In this document: positions 18,468 through 27,059 of the stretch, one piece after another | Numbering within the stretch: the stretch's first letter is position 1 | Layout of the letters: each line of letters starts with the position of its first letter | NCBI RefSeq assembly: GCF_019392335.1 | Contig: NZ_JAHXRQ010000001.1 | Location: 1-64,000, forward strand | From: Mameliella sp. CS4 | Lineage (GTDB): Bacteria > Pseudomonadota > Alphaproteobacteria > Rhodobacterales > Rhodobacteraceae | Direction of reading: 5' to 3' | DNA length: 64,000 nucleotides | Translations under genes and position numbers: made by a program | The notes under the pieces: generated by a model | The model's input: the letters and a program-made list of their open reading frames with translations, nothing else | Databases searched by the model: none | What the model was told of the DNA's origin: nothing

Positions 18468-19178
18468 CTAACCATCTGCGAGCGAATGGAAAACACTCGC
18501 ATGCAGGAACTCGCCGCGTTTTCTTTGGGCAATTTCGGCGGCTTCTTCATCGACGCCCCATTGCTCTTCCTGCCAGGTCTCGTCGATCCGCGACAGCGCC
18601 CAGGCCTCATCGGGGGCACATGCACCACGGATCACCGCCAGCGCCAGCACCAGCGAACCGGACATGGACACGAGGTCATGAAAGGCCGCCAGGTGAAATG
18701 GCGATTGTGCATGCACCTCTGCGCTCAGCCGGTCCAGCGCCTGCGGATCCTGCGGCTGGTGGATGACCCCGGCCACCGGGACCAGCCTTGCGCCAAAAGT
18801 CTCCCCGGCCCAGTCCAGTAAGGGGTCCCAGCCCTGCCGCTGACGCTCTGCCAGCCCCTCGGGGTCATCGGCACGGTAGCACAACAGGTCGCTGTCGCCA
18901 TAGGCGGCCAGCATCTCGGCCACGGCGGCATGCTGCGGCGTCACCTTGTCCAGCGCGGAATTGGCCATGCGGGTAAAGGGCATGGCGGTCGGATCCACCT
19001 TTTCCTCTTGCGCGGCCCATTCCCCGGCGATCTCGCGCGCCAGCGCCTCTGTCGGCACCACCAGCGAGGTCTTGGCCGGCGTTTTGACCCCGCGCCCGTC
19101 CAGCGTGACGGCAAAGCCGCCCTCGGCCGGGGTCACTTCGGCGGTCTTCCAGAAACGTTTGAGCGCCCATTCGCTCAT
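18468..19178 (-). CDS. ATP12-family F1-ATPase assembly chaperone
   Basis: 236 residues. It matches the ATP12 family throughout, including KRFWKTAEV near the start, GRGVKTPAK, the segment DPTAMPFTRMANSALDKV, and the conserved YGDSDLLCYRA. In mitochondria Atp12 chaperones the F1 alpha subunit, and alphaproteobacteria are the main bacterial group with it. The F0 genes are in this window at 57781-60458. Its start overlaps the upstream HAD gene by four bases, making it the last gene of a six-gene minus-strand run. Confidence 0.93.
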   Translation of the reverse strand: MSEWALKRFWKTAEVTPAEGGFAVTLDGRGVKTPAKTSLVVPTEALAREIAGEWAAQEEKVDPTAMPFTRMANSALDKVTPQHAAVAEMLAAYGDSDLLCYRADDPEGLAERQRQGWDPLLDWAGETFGARLVPVAGVIHQPQDPQALDRLSAEVHAQSPFHLAAFHDLVSMSGSLVLALAVIRGACAPDEAWALSRIDETWQEEQWGVDEEAAEIAQRKRGEFLHASVFHSLADG

Positions 19179-19849
19179 GTCATACCCTCCAGGACGGTGT
19201 CTATGGCGCGTTCCAGCCCGGCGGCGTCATCCACGACATGTTCCGCCACGGCCAGCGCCTCGCGCGGGTGATAGCCCCATGTCACGCCGATGCGCGGAAT
19301 GCCTGCGGCCTGCGCCATGTCCATGTCATAGCTCGTGTCGCCGATCATCATCGCCCGCTCGGCCTCTACCCCCGCTTCGTCCATGGCGTTGAACAGCATC
19401 GCGGGATGCGGTTTGGACGGGTTATCGTCGGCGCATTGCCGGGTGACAAAGCGTTGCGTCAGCCCGTGGCTTTCCAAAAGCGCCGTCAGCCCGCGCCGCG
19501 ACTTGCCCGTGGCGATGCCCAGCAACACGTCATCGCGCGCCGACAACCGCTCCAGCAGCGCGGGGATCCCGGGATAAAGCGGCGAGGCCTCCGGCCCGCC
19601 TTTCATCCGCAACCCGGCATAGGCTTCCTTGTAGGCCTCCACCAACCGCGTGCGCTGCACCGGGCCAAGCTCTGGCGCGAGATGCGAAAAGGCCTGCGGC
19701 AGCGACAGGCCGACAATCGCCAGGATCGCCTCGCGCGTGGGGCGCTCCAACGCCTCACTGGCAAAGGCCATGCTCATGGCGCCCAGGATATCGCCCTGGC
19801 TGTCGACCAGCGTGCCGTCGACGTCGAAAATCACGAGGCTCAGGCTCAT
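19175..19849 (-). CDS. HAD-superfamily hydrolase, phosphoglycolate phosphatase-like
   Basis: 224 residues. Motif I is DVDGTLVDSQ with the nucleophilic Asp, motif II the Thr of IATGKS, motif III Lys in KPHPAMLFNAM, and motif IV GDTSYDMDMA. The cap domain and spacing fit the Gph/PgmB-type subfamily. The substrate is not predictable; being between rluC and ATP12 with four-base overlaps on each side says only that it is co-transcribed. It is a common member of this alphaproteobacterial run. Confidence 0.9.
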   Translation of the reverse strand: MSLSLVIFDVDGTLVDSQGDILGAMSMAFASEALERPTREAILAIVGLSLPQAFSHLAPELGPVQRTRLVEAYKEAYAGLRMKGGPEASPLYPGIPALLERLSARDDVLLGIATGKSRRGLTALLESHGLTQRFVTRQCADDNPSKPHPAMLFNAMDEAGVEAERAMMIGDTSYDMDMAQAAGIPRIGVTWGYHPREALAVAEHVVDDAAGLERAIDTVLEGMT

Positions 19850-20889
19850 TGCAGCTCCTCGAAAGGATCGTCGGCGGCAATGTCCTCGGTCCAGCCCAGC
19901 GTGTCCCAGCTTTGCGCCATATGCGACGGCAGAGGGGCCGTCAGGGTCAGGGGCTTGCCGGTGAACGGATGTTCAAAGCTCATCCTGCGCGCGTGCAGGT
20001 GCAGCTTGCGCGAAATGTCGCCGCCCAGTTGCGCGCCCCAGCCGTCGCCCAGGTTTTCCTGCCCCGAGCCGCCGTACTTGCCATCCCCGATGATCGGATG
20101 TCCGATCTCGGCCATATGCGCCCGCAGCTGGTGTGTGCGCCCGGTGATCGGCTCCAGCGCCACCCAGGAGGCGCGCCCTGCAACACGGTAGAGCGTTGCA
20201 TACAAAGTGTGTGCACGTTTTGCACCCTCTGTATGCGCCATGTCGCGCGGGTGGACGCAGAGCATCTTTTCGCCCTCGCCGTGGTGCCCGTGTCCCGGCG
20301 CCTTGACCAGGCCATAGCGGATCTCGCCCAGATAGGGTGTGGGCACGCCGGCGACCAGCGCCCAGTAGATCTTGCGCGTCAGCTTGTGACGGATCGCGGC
20401 GGTCAGCGCCTTGGCCGCCTCGCGCGTGCGGGCCAGCACCAGGACGCCCGAGGTGTCCTTGTCCAGCCGGTGCACCAGGCGGGGTTTCTCGTCGTAGCCA
20501 AAGGTCAGCGCCTCGGCCAACCCGTCCACATGGCGGGTCTGCTTGCTGCCGCCCTGCGTGGCCAGCCCGGGGGGCTTGTTGATCGCGATCAGGTGGTCGT
20601 CCTTGTAGATCACGCAATCGCGGATCATCTTCGCGTCCTGGTCCGAAACAGCGGATTTCGGCGCGCTTTCCACCTGTCCGGGTTCGGGCAAGGGCGGAAT
20701 GCGGACCTGCTGCCCCACTTCCAGCCGGGTCGAGGCCTTGACCCGCCCGCCATCCACGCGCAGTTCTCCCTTGCGGCACAGCTTTTCGATACGGCCTTGT
20801 GCCAGCTGCGGGAAATGCCGCTTCAGCCAGCGGTCAAGCCGCTGGTCGCCATCTCCCGGCCCCACGGTCACGGTTTGAACTCGGCTCAT
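19846..20889 (-). CDS. rluC: RluC/RluD-family 23S rRNA pseudouridine synthase
   Basis: 347 residues. An N-terminal S4 RNA-binding domain (GQRLDRWLKRHFPQL-type segment) is followed by a RluA-class catalytic domain with the signature PRLVHRLDKDTSGVLVLA, where the Asp is the catalytic residue. The conserved GRTHQLRAHMA also appears. These enzymes isomerise uridines in 23S rRNA; RluC is the likeliest type, but the exact sites cannot be told apart from RluD by eye. Start and stop each overlap the neighbouring genes by four bases. Confidence 0.88.
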   Translation of the reverse strand: MSRVQTVTVGPGDGDQRLDRWLKRHFPQLAQGRIEKLCRKGELRVDGGRVKASTRLEVGQQVRIPPLPEPGQVESAPKSAVSDQDAKMIRDCVIYKDDHLIAINKPPGLATQGGSKQTRHVDGLAEALTFGYDEKPRLVHRLDKDTSGVLVLARTREAAKALTAAIRHKLTRKIYWALVAGVPTPYLGEIRYGLVKAPGHGHHGEGEKMLCVHPRDMAHTEGAKRAHTLYATLYRVAGRASWVALEPITGRTHQLRAHMAEIGHPIIGDGKYGGSGQENLGDGWGAQLGGDISRKLHLHARRMSFEHPFTGKPLTLTAPLPSHMAQSWDTLGWTEDIAADDPFEELQ

Positions 20890-21260
20890 GAAACAGCACT
20901 CCGTGCAAGGGTGAGACCGGCGAAGAGCGCCGCCAGCGACAGGATCACCGACCCCGCGACATAGGCCGCCGCCAATGCGCCCTGCCCACGTTCATACAGG
21001 GTAATCGCATCCAGCGAAAAGGCCGAGAAGGTGGTGAACCCGCCCAGCACCCCGGTCATCAGCAAGGGCGCGTAGCGGTTCGCGCTGAGGTGCAGCAGGG
21101 CCACGACGAGGACACCCATCAGGAAGGATCCGACGATGTTCACGGTCAGCGTGCCCCAGGGGAATCCCTTGCCCAACAGGCGCGCCGTGGCGATGCCTGT
21201 CATATAGCGGGCCGACGCGCCAAGGGCGCCGCCCAGCGCAACTTGCAGAAGGGGTGTCAT
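20886..21260 (-). CDS. crcB: Fluoride channel CrcB/Fluc
   Basis: 124 residues with four hydrophobic helices, the family signature GGFTTFSAFSLD and GGALGASARYM near the N-terminus. Fluc proteins form dual-topology dimers that export fluoride. No fluoride riboswitch is evident upstream. I start at the ATG at 21258-21260; the longer frame adds a Pro-rich tail with no membrane character. The stop overlaps the rluC start. Confidence 0.94.
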   Translation of the reverse strand: MTPLLQVALGGALGASARYMTGIATARLLGKGFPWGTLTVNIVGSFLMGVLVVALLHLSANRYAPLLMTGVLGGFTTFSAFSLDAITLYERGQGALAAAYVAGSVILSLAALFAGLTLARSAVS

Positions 21261-21328
21261 GCGCGCGGACATGGCGGCGGGGGGCGCGGATGTCAAGCAC
21301 GGCCAAGGCGGGTGGTCGGGGAGGGGCG

Positions 21329-22648
21329 TCACTTGTCCCGGCGCTGCGCCCTAAGCCGCGCGAAATAATCCACCCGCTTGCGCAGATCGCGTTCAAAGCC
21401 GCGTTCCACAGGCTCGTAGAAAGCGGCCCGGTCCATCTTGTCGGGAAAGTAGTCCTGCCCGGAAAACCCGTCCTCGGCGTCGTGATCATAGGCATAGCCC
21501 GCGCCATACCCCTGGTCCTTCATCAACCCGGTGGGCGCGTTGAGGATATGTTTGGGCGGCATCAGGCTGCCGGTCTTCTTGGCCGATGCCCGCGCGGCCT
21601 TGTAGGCGACATAGGCGGCGTTCGATTTCGGTGCCAGCGCCAGGTAGACCAGCGCCTGCGCGATGGCCAGTTCACCCTCGGGGCTGCCAAGCCGTTCGTA
21701 GGTTTCCCAGCTTTGCAGGCAAACCGCCTGCGCCTGCGGGTCGGCAAGACCGATGTCCTCGACCGCCATACGGGTGATGCGGCGGGCCAGGTAGCGTGGG
21801 TCCTCCCCCGCCTCCAGCATCCGCGCGTACCAGTAGAGGGCGGCGTCGGGGTCGGACCCCCGCACGGATTTGTGCAGGGCAGAGATCAGGTTGTAGTGGC
21901 CATCGCCGGACTTGTCGTAGACGGCGGCGCGCTTCATCAGCCGCGTCTTCAGCCCATCGGTGTCCAGCGGTTTGGCCAGCCGCCAGGAGGTCACCTGTTC
22001 AACCAGGTTCAACAGCGCGCGCCCATCGCCATCGGCCATGTCCAGCAGCGCGGCGCGGGCCGATGTATCCAGCGGCAGGTCTCGGCCCAGTTCGCCCTCG
22101 GCCCGTTTTACCAGGGCCTCCAGGTCTTCCTCGCCCAGCCGCTCCAGCACCAGCACCTGCGCCCGGCTGAGCAGAGCGGCGTTCAGCTCGAACGAGGGGT
22201 TTTCGGTGGTCGCCCCCACCAACAGGATCGTTCCGTCCTCCATGTGGGGCAGGAAACTGTCCTGTTGCGCCTTGTTGAAACGGTGGATCTCGTCGACGAA
22301 AAGCAGCGTGCCCTGCCCGGTGCGGCGGCGCTGTTTCGCCGCTTCAAAGACCTTGCGCAGCTCCGGCACGCCGGAAAAGATCGCGCTGATCTGGACGAAA
22401 TGCAGGTCGGTCGCATCCGCCAGCAGCCGGGCGATCGTGGTCTTGCCCACCCCCGGCGGCCCCCAGAAGACGATCGAGCCCAGCGTGCCCGCCTCCAGCA
22501 TCACGCCCAGCGGCGCATCCGGGCCCAGAACCTGGCGCTGGCCAATCACCTCGTCCAGACGCCGGGGCCGCAGCCGGTCGGCCAAGGGACGCGGCGCACT
22601 GTCGGCGACGGCGGACTCTGCCGCGCCGGTATCGAAGAGATCGGCCAT
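21329..22648 (-). CDS. rarA: Replication-associated recombination protein A (RarA/MgsA)
   Basis: 439-residue AAA+ ATPase. It has Walker A GPPGVGKTT, Walker B LLFVDEIHRFN, sensor GATTENPSFE, and the C-terminal part with YWYARMLEAGEDPRYLARR that is diagnostic of the RarA/WRNIP1 family. These proteins act at stalled replication forks. Length is typical. The gene starts four bases after the degP stop and is read with it. Confidence 0.95.
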   Translation of the reverse strand: MADLFDTGAAESAVADSAPRPLADRLRPRRLDEVIGQRQVLGPDAPLGVMLEAGTLGSIVFWGPPGVGKTTIARLLADATDLHFVQISAIFSGVPELRKVFEAAKQRRRTGQGTLLFVDEIHRFNKAQQDSFLPHMEDGTILLVGATTENPSFELNAALLSRAQVLVLERLGEEDLEALVKRAEGELGRDLPLDTSARAALLDMADGDGRALLNLVEQVTSWRLAKPLDTDGLKTRLMKRAAVYDKSGDGHYNLISALHKSVRGSDPDAALYWYARMLEAGEDPRYLARRITRMAVEDIGLADPQAQAVCLQSWETYERLGSPEGELAIAQALVYLALAPKSNAAYVAYKAARASAKKTGSLMPPKHILNAPTGLMKDQGYGAGYAYDHDAEDGFSGQDYFPDKMDRAAFYEPVERGFERDLRKRVDYFARLRAQRRDK

Positions 22649-22652
22649 CCGG

Positions 22653-24026
22653 TCAGGCCCGGAAGCGCAGAAGGAGGCGACGGTTGCCGCGCAGCACCTC
22701 GATCTGGACCAGTGGGCCGGGACGGCGCAGCAGGCGGTCCACGTCGCGCGGCGCTTCGATCCGGCGACCGTTCACACCCAGCAACCGGTCCCCGGTCTGC
22801 AGGCCGACCTGGGCGCCAAACGGCCCCGGGTCCAGCACGACGATCCCTTCCGAGTCCACGGGCAAGCCCAGCTCCGAGACCACCGCCGGGTTGGCCCGCG
22901 CCACGCGCAGTCCCGGCAGGACGCTGAGTTCGCCCAGGTCGACCGTGTTGCGCGGCGGGCTGTCCGGCGGGGCGATCATCGGCACCGTGGCGATCTTTTC
23001 CTCACCCCGGCGGACATAGATGACCTCGGCCGCCCGGCCAATTCCGCGCATCGACATGCGGAACAGCATTTCGGCCGGGGTGTTCACCGGCGCGCGGTCG
23101 ACCTCGGACACCACGTCCCCCACTTGCAGGCCCGCGGCGGCAAAGGGGCTGTCCTCGTGCATTTCGGCGATCACCACGCCCCCGGGCAGGTCCAGTCCCA
23201 GGCTCTCCGACAGTTCCGCCGTGACCGGCTGACCGACCATGCCGGCCCAGGGCCGCTGGAACCGGCGATGGCCTTCCTGTGCCTGCTTCACGAATTGCGC
23301 CACCAGACCAGAGGGGATGGCAAAGCCGATGCCGTTCGACCCGCCCGAGCGCGTCAGGATCGAGGTGTTCACGCCAATCAGCTCACCGCTCACGTCGATC
23401 AGCGCCCCGCCAGAGTTGCCGGGATTGATCGGCGCATCGGTCTGGATGAAATAGCCGCGCGCATTGCCCGTCGCCGTGCCCGACCGCGCCAACCCCGAGA
23501 CGATCCCCGAAGACACCGTCTGCCCGATCCCGAAGGGGTTGCCGATGGCCAGCACCAGTTCCCCCACCTCGACCGTGTCGCTGTCGCGCAGATCGAGGTG
23601 CGGCATGTCCTCGGCCCCGGCCAGACGCATGATGGCCAGGTCGGATTCCTCATCCGCCAGCAGGATCTCGGCGTCGTATTCGCGCCGGTCGTTCAGAACC
23701 ACGCGGATGTCGGTTGCCTGTCCGACGACATGGTAATTCGTCACCGCAATCCCATCGGCGGACAGGATCACACCGGACCCCAGCGAATTCTGCACCCTGG
23801 GCCGCTGTTCGAACTGGCGAAAGAAATCACCAAAGACCGGGTCGTCGGCAAAGGGGCTGCGCTGTTCGACGACGCGGCGGGCATAAATGTTGACCACCGC
23901 CGGGGCCGCCTCTTTCACCAGTGGCGCGAAACTGAGGCTGATCTCGCCCGGGCTCTGCGGCACGCGCACATCTTGCGCCGCCGCCGGAACCGCCAGCATA
24001 ATAAGGCAAACAAAAGCTCTGAGCAT
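22653..24026 (-). CDS. DegP/HtrA-family periplasmic serine protease
   Basis: 457 residues with a signal peptide (MLRAFVCLIMLAVPAAAQ). The trypsin-like domain has catalytic His99 (TNYHV), Asp129 (ESDLAIM) and Ser205 (PGNSGGAL), so the triad is complete. Two PDZ domains follow (about 255-345 and 370-455). This Do-type protease degrades or refolds damaged envelope proteins. The ribosome binding site GGAGG is well placed before the ATG at 24026. It is first of the six-gene run degP-rarA-crcB-rluC-HAD-ATP12 and is divergent from pcs. Confidence 0.93.
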   Translation of the reverse strand: MLRAFVCLIMLAVPAAAQDVRVPQSPGEISLSFAPLVKEAAPAVVNIYARRVVEQRSPFADDPVFGDFFRQFEQRPRVQNSLGSGVILSADGIAVTNYHVVGQATDIRVVLNDRREYDAEILLADEESDLAIMRLAGAEDMPHLDLRDSDTVEVGELVLAIGNPFGIGQTVSSGIVSGLARSGTATGNARGYFIQTDAPINPGNSGGALIDVSGELIGVNTSILTRSGGSNGIGFAIPSGLVAQFVKQAQEGHRRFQRPWAGMVGQPVTAELSESLGLDLPGGVVIAEMHEDSPFAAAGLQVGDVVSEVDRAPVNTPAEMLFRMSMRGIGRAAEVIYVRRGEEKIATVPMIAPPDSPPRNTVDLGELSVLPGLRVARANPAVVSELGLPVDSEGIVVLDPGPFGAQVGLQTGDRLLGVNGRRIEAPRDVDRLLRRPGPLVQIEVLRGNRRLLLRFRA

Positions 24027-24145
24027 GAAAAATCCTCCGGCTGTCTCGGACCCCTAGCATATGTCCCCCACCCCGCCCCGATGCAAGCGCGCGCATCTGT
24101 GCGTGGGCAATTGCAACCCGCGCGCATTTGCTCCATGACGGTTTC

Positions 24146-24856
24146 ATGACGTCGCGATTGAAGCCCGAGACCAGTGCACTTTGCGTGCATCTTTTGACCG
24201 CAACCGGGGCGGTCTTTGCGATGCTGGCAATGCTGGCGGCGGTGCAGGAAAACTGGTCGCTGATGTTTCTCTGGCTGGTGGTGGCCTTTGCCGTGGACGG
24301 CGTCGACGGGCCGTTGGCGCGGAAATACGACGTCAAGACCTTTGCCCCCCGGTTCGATGGCGTGCTGCTTGACCTGATCATCGACTACCTGACTTACGTC
24401 TTTATCCCGGCCTTCGCCTTGTTCCAGTCGGGGCTGCTGCCGGGCTGGACGGGCTGGGTGGCGATCATCCTGATCACCTTTTCCAGCGCCATGTATTTCG
24501 CCGACAACCGGATGAAGACAGAGGATAATTCCTTTCAGGGCTTTCCCGGCTGCTGGAACATGCTGGTGCTGGTCCTCTTTGCCATCAAGCCGGATTTCTG
24601 GGTGATCCTGGCGCTTGTCGCCGCGCTGGCGCTGGCCATGTTCCTGCCGCTGAAATTCATCCACCCGGTGCGCACCGCGCGCTGGCGGATGCTGTCGCTG
24701 CCCGTCGCACTGGCCTGGACGGTCTTTGCGGGCTGGGCCGCCTGGGTGGATTTCCACCCGCAAAGCTGGGCGCATTGGGGGTTGGTCGTGACCTCTGTCT
24801 ACCTGCTGTTCGCGGGCATCGCGCAACAGGTCATCCCGGCGCAGAACGCCCGCTGA
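24146..24856 (+). CDS. pcs: Phosphatidylcholine synthase
   Basis: 236-residue integral membrane CDP-alcohol phosphotransferase that condenses choline with CDP-diacylglycerol. The catalytic motif DGPLARKYDVKT...DGVLLDLIIDYL matches the Pcs variant of the CDP-alcohol signature, with longer spacing than in other family members. About eight hydrophobic helices are visible. Pcs is typical of alphaproteobacteria that interact with or live near eukaryotes. The ATG at 24146 is preferred; a second start six codons upstream lacks a ribosome binding site. Confidence 0.93.
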   Translation: MTSRLKPETSALCVHLLTATGAVFAMLAMLAAVQENWSLMFLWLVVAFAVDGVDGPLARKYDVKTFAPRFDGVLLDLIIDYLTYVFIPAFALFQSGLLPGWTGWVAIILITFSSAMYFADNRMKTEDNSFQGFPGCWNMLVLVLFAIKPDFWVILALVAALALAMFLPLKFIHPVRTARWRMLSLPVALAWTVFAGWAAWVDFHPQSWAHWGLVVTSVYLLFAGIAQQVIPAQNAR

Positions 24857-24889
24857 CGACAGGCTCCGTCGCGTCTCTGCCTGAAAACT

Positions 24890-24912
24890 GGTTGTGCTTT
24901 GCACGCACAACC
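24890..24912. terminator. Inverted repeat 33 bases after pcs
   Basis: GGTTGTGC and GCACAACC are perfectly complementary around a seven-base loop. Position after the pcs stop suggests a transcription end, but no T-run follows, so a protein-binding site is also possible. Confidence 0.4.
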
Positions 24913-25000
24913 GTGCCAAGGTTCTTCCACGAAAATCCGGCGCCATGCGGGCACGGTATCCGCAGCGGTTTGCAGCCATTGCTGACGTAACGAGGGGCAC

Positions 25001-25440
25001 ATGGCCCTCATCATCGGCCAAGTCGCGATCACCGCCGCAGGCAAGGTCGCGGTAGAATTGCGCAACACTGGGGCCACTGCGGTCGATCTCACCGGCTGGA
25101 ACGTGACCGTCGTCAATAATTCGAGCGGCCGGGGCTTCTTGCGGAGCGGCGGAACCATGTCACCGGGCGGTTTCTATATTGTCGGGCACAGCAGGATCCC
25201 CGGCCTGAACGCGACGCCCAGTGGCTTGTTTCCCGGCCTGTCGCCGGCCTACAATCTCGGCCAAGAATATTGTGCGCTTCTCCCCCGGAGTAAGTCTGTT
25301 CGACCATTTCGGCTGCAAAAACGGGCCCAATTTTTCCTTGGAGTCAGGCTACAGTCACCGCTGGATCGCGGAACTGAGGGCAACAGCCGCGTTGACACAA
25401 ACGGCGATTTCGCCGCCAGTTCCCCGTTAGCTCCAACACG
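25001..25440 (+). pseudogene. Decayed lamin-tail-domain (LTD) gene
   Basis: The opening frame from ATG 25001 gives LRNTGATAVDLTGWNVTVVN and GTMSPGGFYIVGHS, the pattern of a bacterial lamin-tail domain. Near 25260 the coherent sequence moves to another frame (VRFSPGVSLFDHFGCKNGPN, SLESGYSHRWIAEL). It returns near 25375 to the first frame (GNSRVDTNGDFAASSP). Two compensating shifts within 130 bases, and no coherent continuation, indicate a broken gene. By chance the first frame stays open into the following transglutaminase gene. LTD proteins are usually secreted or surface-associated; no signal peptide is seen. Confidence 0.55.
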
Positions 25441-25639
25441 CTCGGCACCGCCTGTTTCCTGGCCGGAATGCAGAACACCACGCCGCGAAGTGACCGCCCC
25501 CGATGTCGCATTTTTCGGCACCGCCCGTTATTTGAGCACCCCTGCAAGATGCTATGGCTTTCGCCCGGCGGCCATTGATGCTTGGGTGAGGGGGACTGGC
25601 GGGGCGCCAAGTGCCCGGGCCGCAACCGGACGAGGGACC

Positions 25640-26467
25640 ATGCGTATCAACCTGGGATGCCGAATTTCCGTCGATCTGGCCGCGCCCACGCCAATGATCT
25701 GCCTGCTGAACGTGCATTATTCCCGCGCCAGCGATCTTGAGCGGCCCGACCTGCTGATGACCGATCCCGGCGTCCCGGTCGAGGCGTACCGCGACGGGTT
25801 CGGCAACTGGTGCAACCGGCTGGTGGCGCCCGAAGGCCGGATGACCCTGAGCACTGACGGCACGATGTTCGATGCCGGGCTTTCCGATCCCGTGGGCCAT
25901 GATGCCTTGCAGTACCCGGTCGAACAGCTGCCGGTCGAGGCGCTGGGGTTCCTGCTGCCCAGCCGCTACTGCGAAAGTGACGTGCTGTCGGATTTCGCCT
26001 GGGACCGGTTCGGTGACACCCCCCTTGGCTGGCCCCGTGTGCAGGCGGTCTGCGATTTCGTCCATCACCACATCCGCTTTGGCTATGAGCATTCGCGCCC
26101 AACGCGCACCGCCGCCGAGGCCTTGAACGAAGGCGTGGGCGTCTGCCGCGATTTCACCCATCTCGCGGTGGCGCTCTGCCGGGCGCTGAACATCCCCACG
26201 CGCTATTGCACCGGCTATGTCAGCGACATCGGCCAGTCCGCGCCGATCCGTCCAATGGATTTCGCCGCCTGGATGGAAGTCTACCTGGGCGGCCAGTGGT
26301 GGGTCTTTGACCCGCGCAACAACGACACTCGCTTTGGCCGCGTGCTGATCGCGCGCGGGCGCGACGCCGCGGACGTGCCGCTGATCCACAGCTTCGGACG
26401 CCACGAGCTGACCGGGTTCGAGGTCTGGATTGGGCAGGCCGACGAGGGCGCAGGGCCGAATTTCTGA
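25640..26467 (+). CDS. Transglutaminase-like family protein
   Basis: 275 residues. After an N-terminal beta-rich domain comes a transglutaminase-like cysteine-peptidase core with Cys169 in GVGVCRDFTHLA and Asp224 in WVFDPRNND. At the position that often holds the catalytic His the protein reads DFAAWMEVYL, with Ala before AWMEVYL; I recall this variant being common in one bacterial subfamily, so activity is uncertain. The frame is open far upstream, but that part is the decayed LTD gene; the ATG at 25640 opens the conserved family sequence. No signal peptide is seen. Confidence 0.85.
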   Translation: MRINLGCRISVDLAAPTPMICLLNVHYSRASDLERPDLLMTDPGVPVEAYRDGFGNWCNRLVAPEGRMTLSTDGTMFDAGLSDPVGHDALQYPVEQLPVEALGFLLPSRYCESDVLSDFAWDRFGDTPLGWPRVQAVCDFVHHHIRFGYEHSRPTRTAAEALNEGVGVCRDFTHLAVALCRALNIPTRYCTGYVSDIGQSAPIRPMDFAAWMEVYLGGQWWVFDPRNNDTRFGRVLIARGRDAADVPLIHSFGRHELTGFEVWIGQADEGAGPNF

Positions 26468-26479
26468 CCCCACCCTGCC

Positions 26480-27059
26480 ATGCTGTTCGAACGAAGCGGT
26501 TTACCCAGTTCTCCAGCCGCTCTTGCCGACCAGAGCGCGGCTCGGGATTGATCCCTCTTCCAGCCCCGCCCCTGGATCGACCCCAGGTCGCTTTGCAGCA
26601 TGGCCTGCGCACCGGGCGGCTCCCGACCCGCGTAACGCTCGGCCAGCGCCTGTTCCGGTCAGCCGTCCTCCAGCATCGTCGCGGCCGCCTTCGGGCCTTG
26701 TGCGTTGATATGCATGCCGCCCAGATGGGCGGCGATCAGCCCCACCGGGTCCAGCGACTGTCGCAGCTTGGCGTCGAAACTGGTGCCGCTGGTGGGGAAC
26801 ACGCCCATCCTAAGCACTTGGTGGTAGGCCAGCGCCAGCTCATGTTCAAAGGAATGCCCGGTCAGGATCGCGTGTTCCTGTTCGATGTACAGCTTGATCT
26901 CGTCCTGAAGTCCGAATTTGCGCAGGAACCCGACGCAGGTGGTCTTCCATCCGCTCGCCCGTGGCCACCTCGTCGGGCCCCCAGGGGCGATAGGCCCGTT
27001 TGATGGTGCTTTCCGGCCCTTCGAAGCGGATGGCGCCGCCCCGTCGAAGACCCCCGTGT
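26480..27059 (-). pseudogene. xylA: Remains of xylose isomerase
   Basis: Directly after the xylB stop, the minus strand carries pieces of XylA in several frames. First is IRFEGPES...[18 protein letters not shown] from the N-terminus. Then, after a jump of about 200 codons, comes [20 protein letters not shown] and [13 protein letters not shown], followed by another gap of about 40 residues to [19 protein letters not shown]. An in-frame TGA follows MLEDG, then LAERYAG, and after a further frameshift SGRQERLENWVNRFV. The metal-binding core is deleted, so no isomerase can be made. Identification rests on several well-spaced family motifs in the correct order. Confidence 0.85.
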
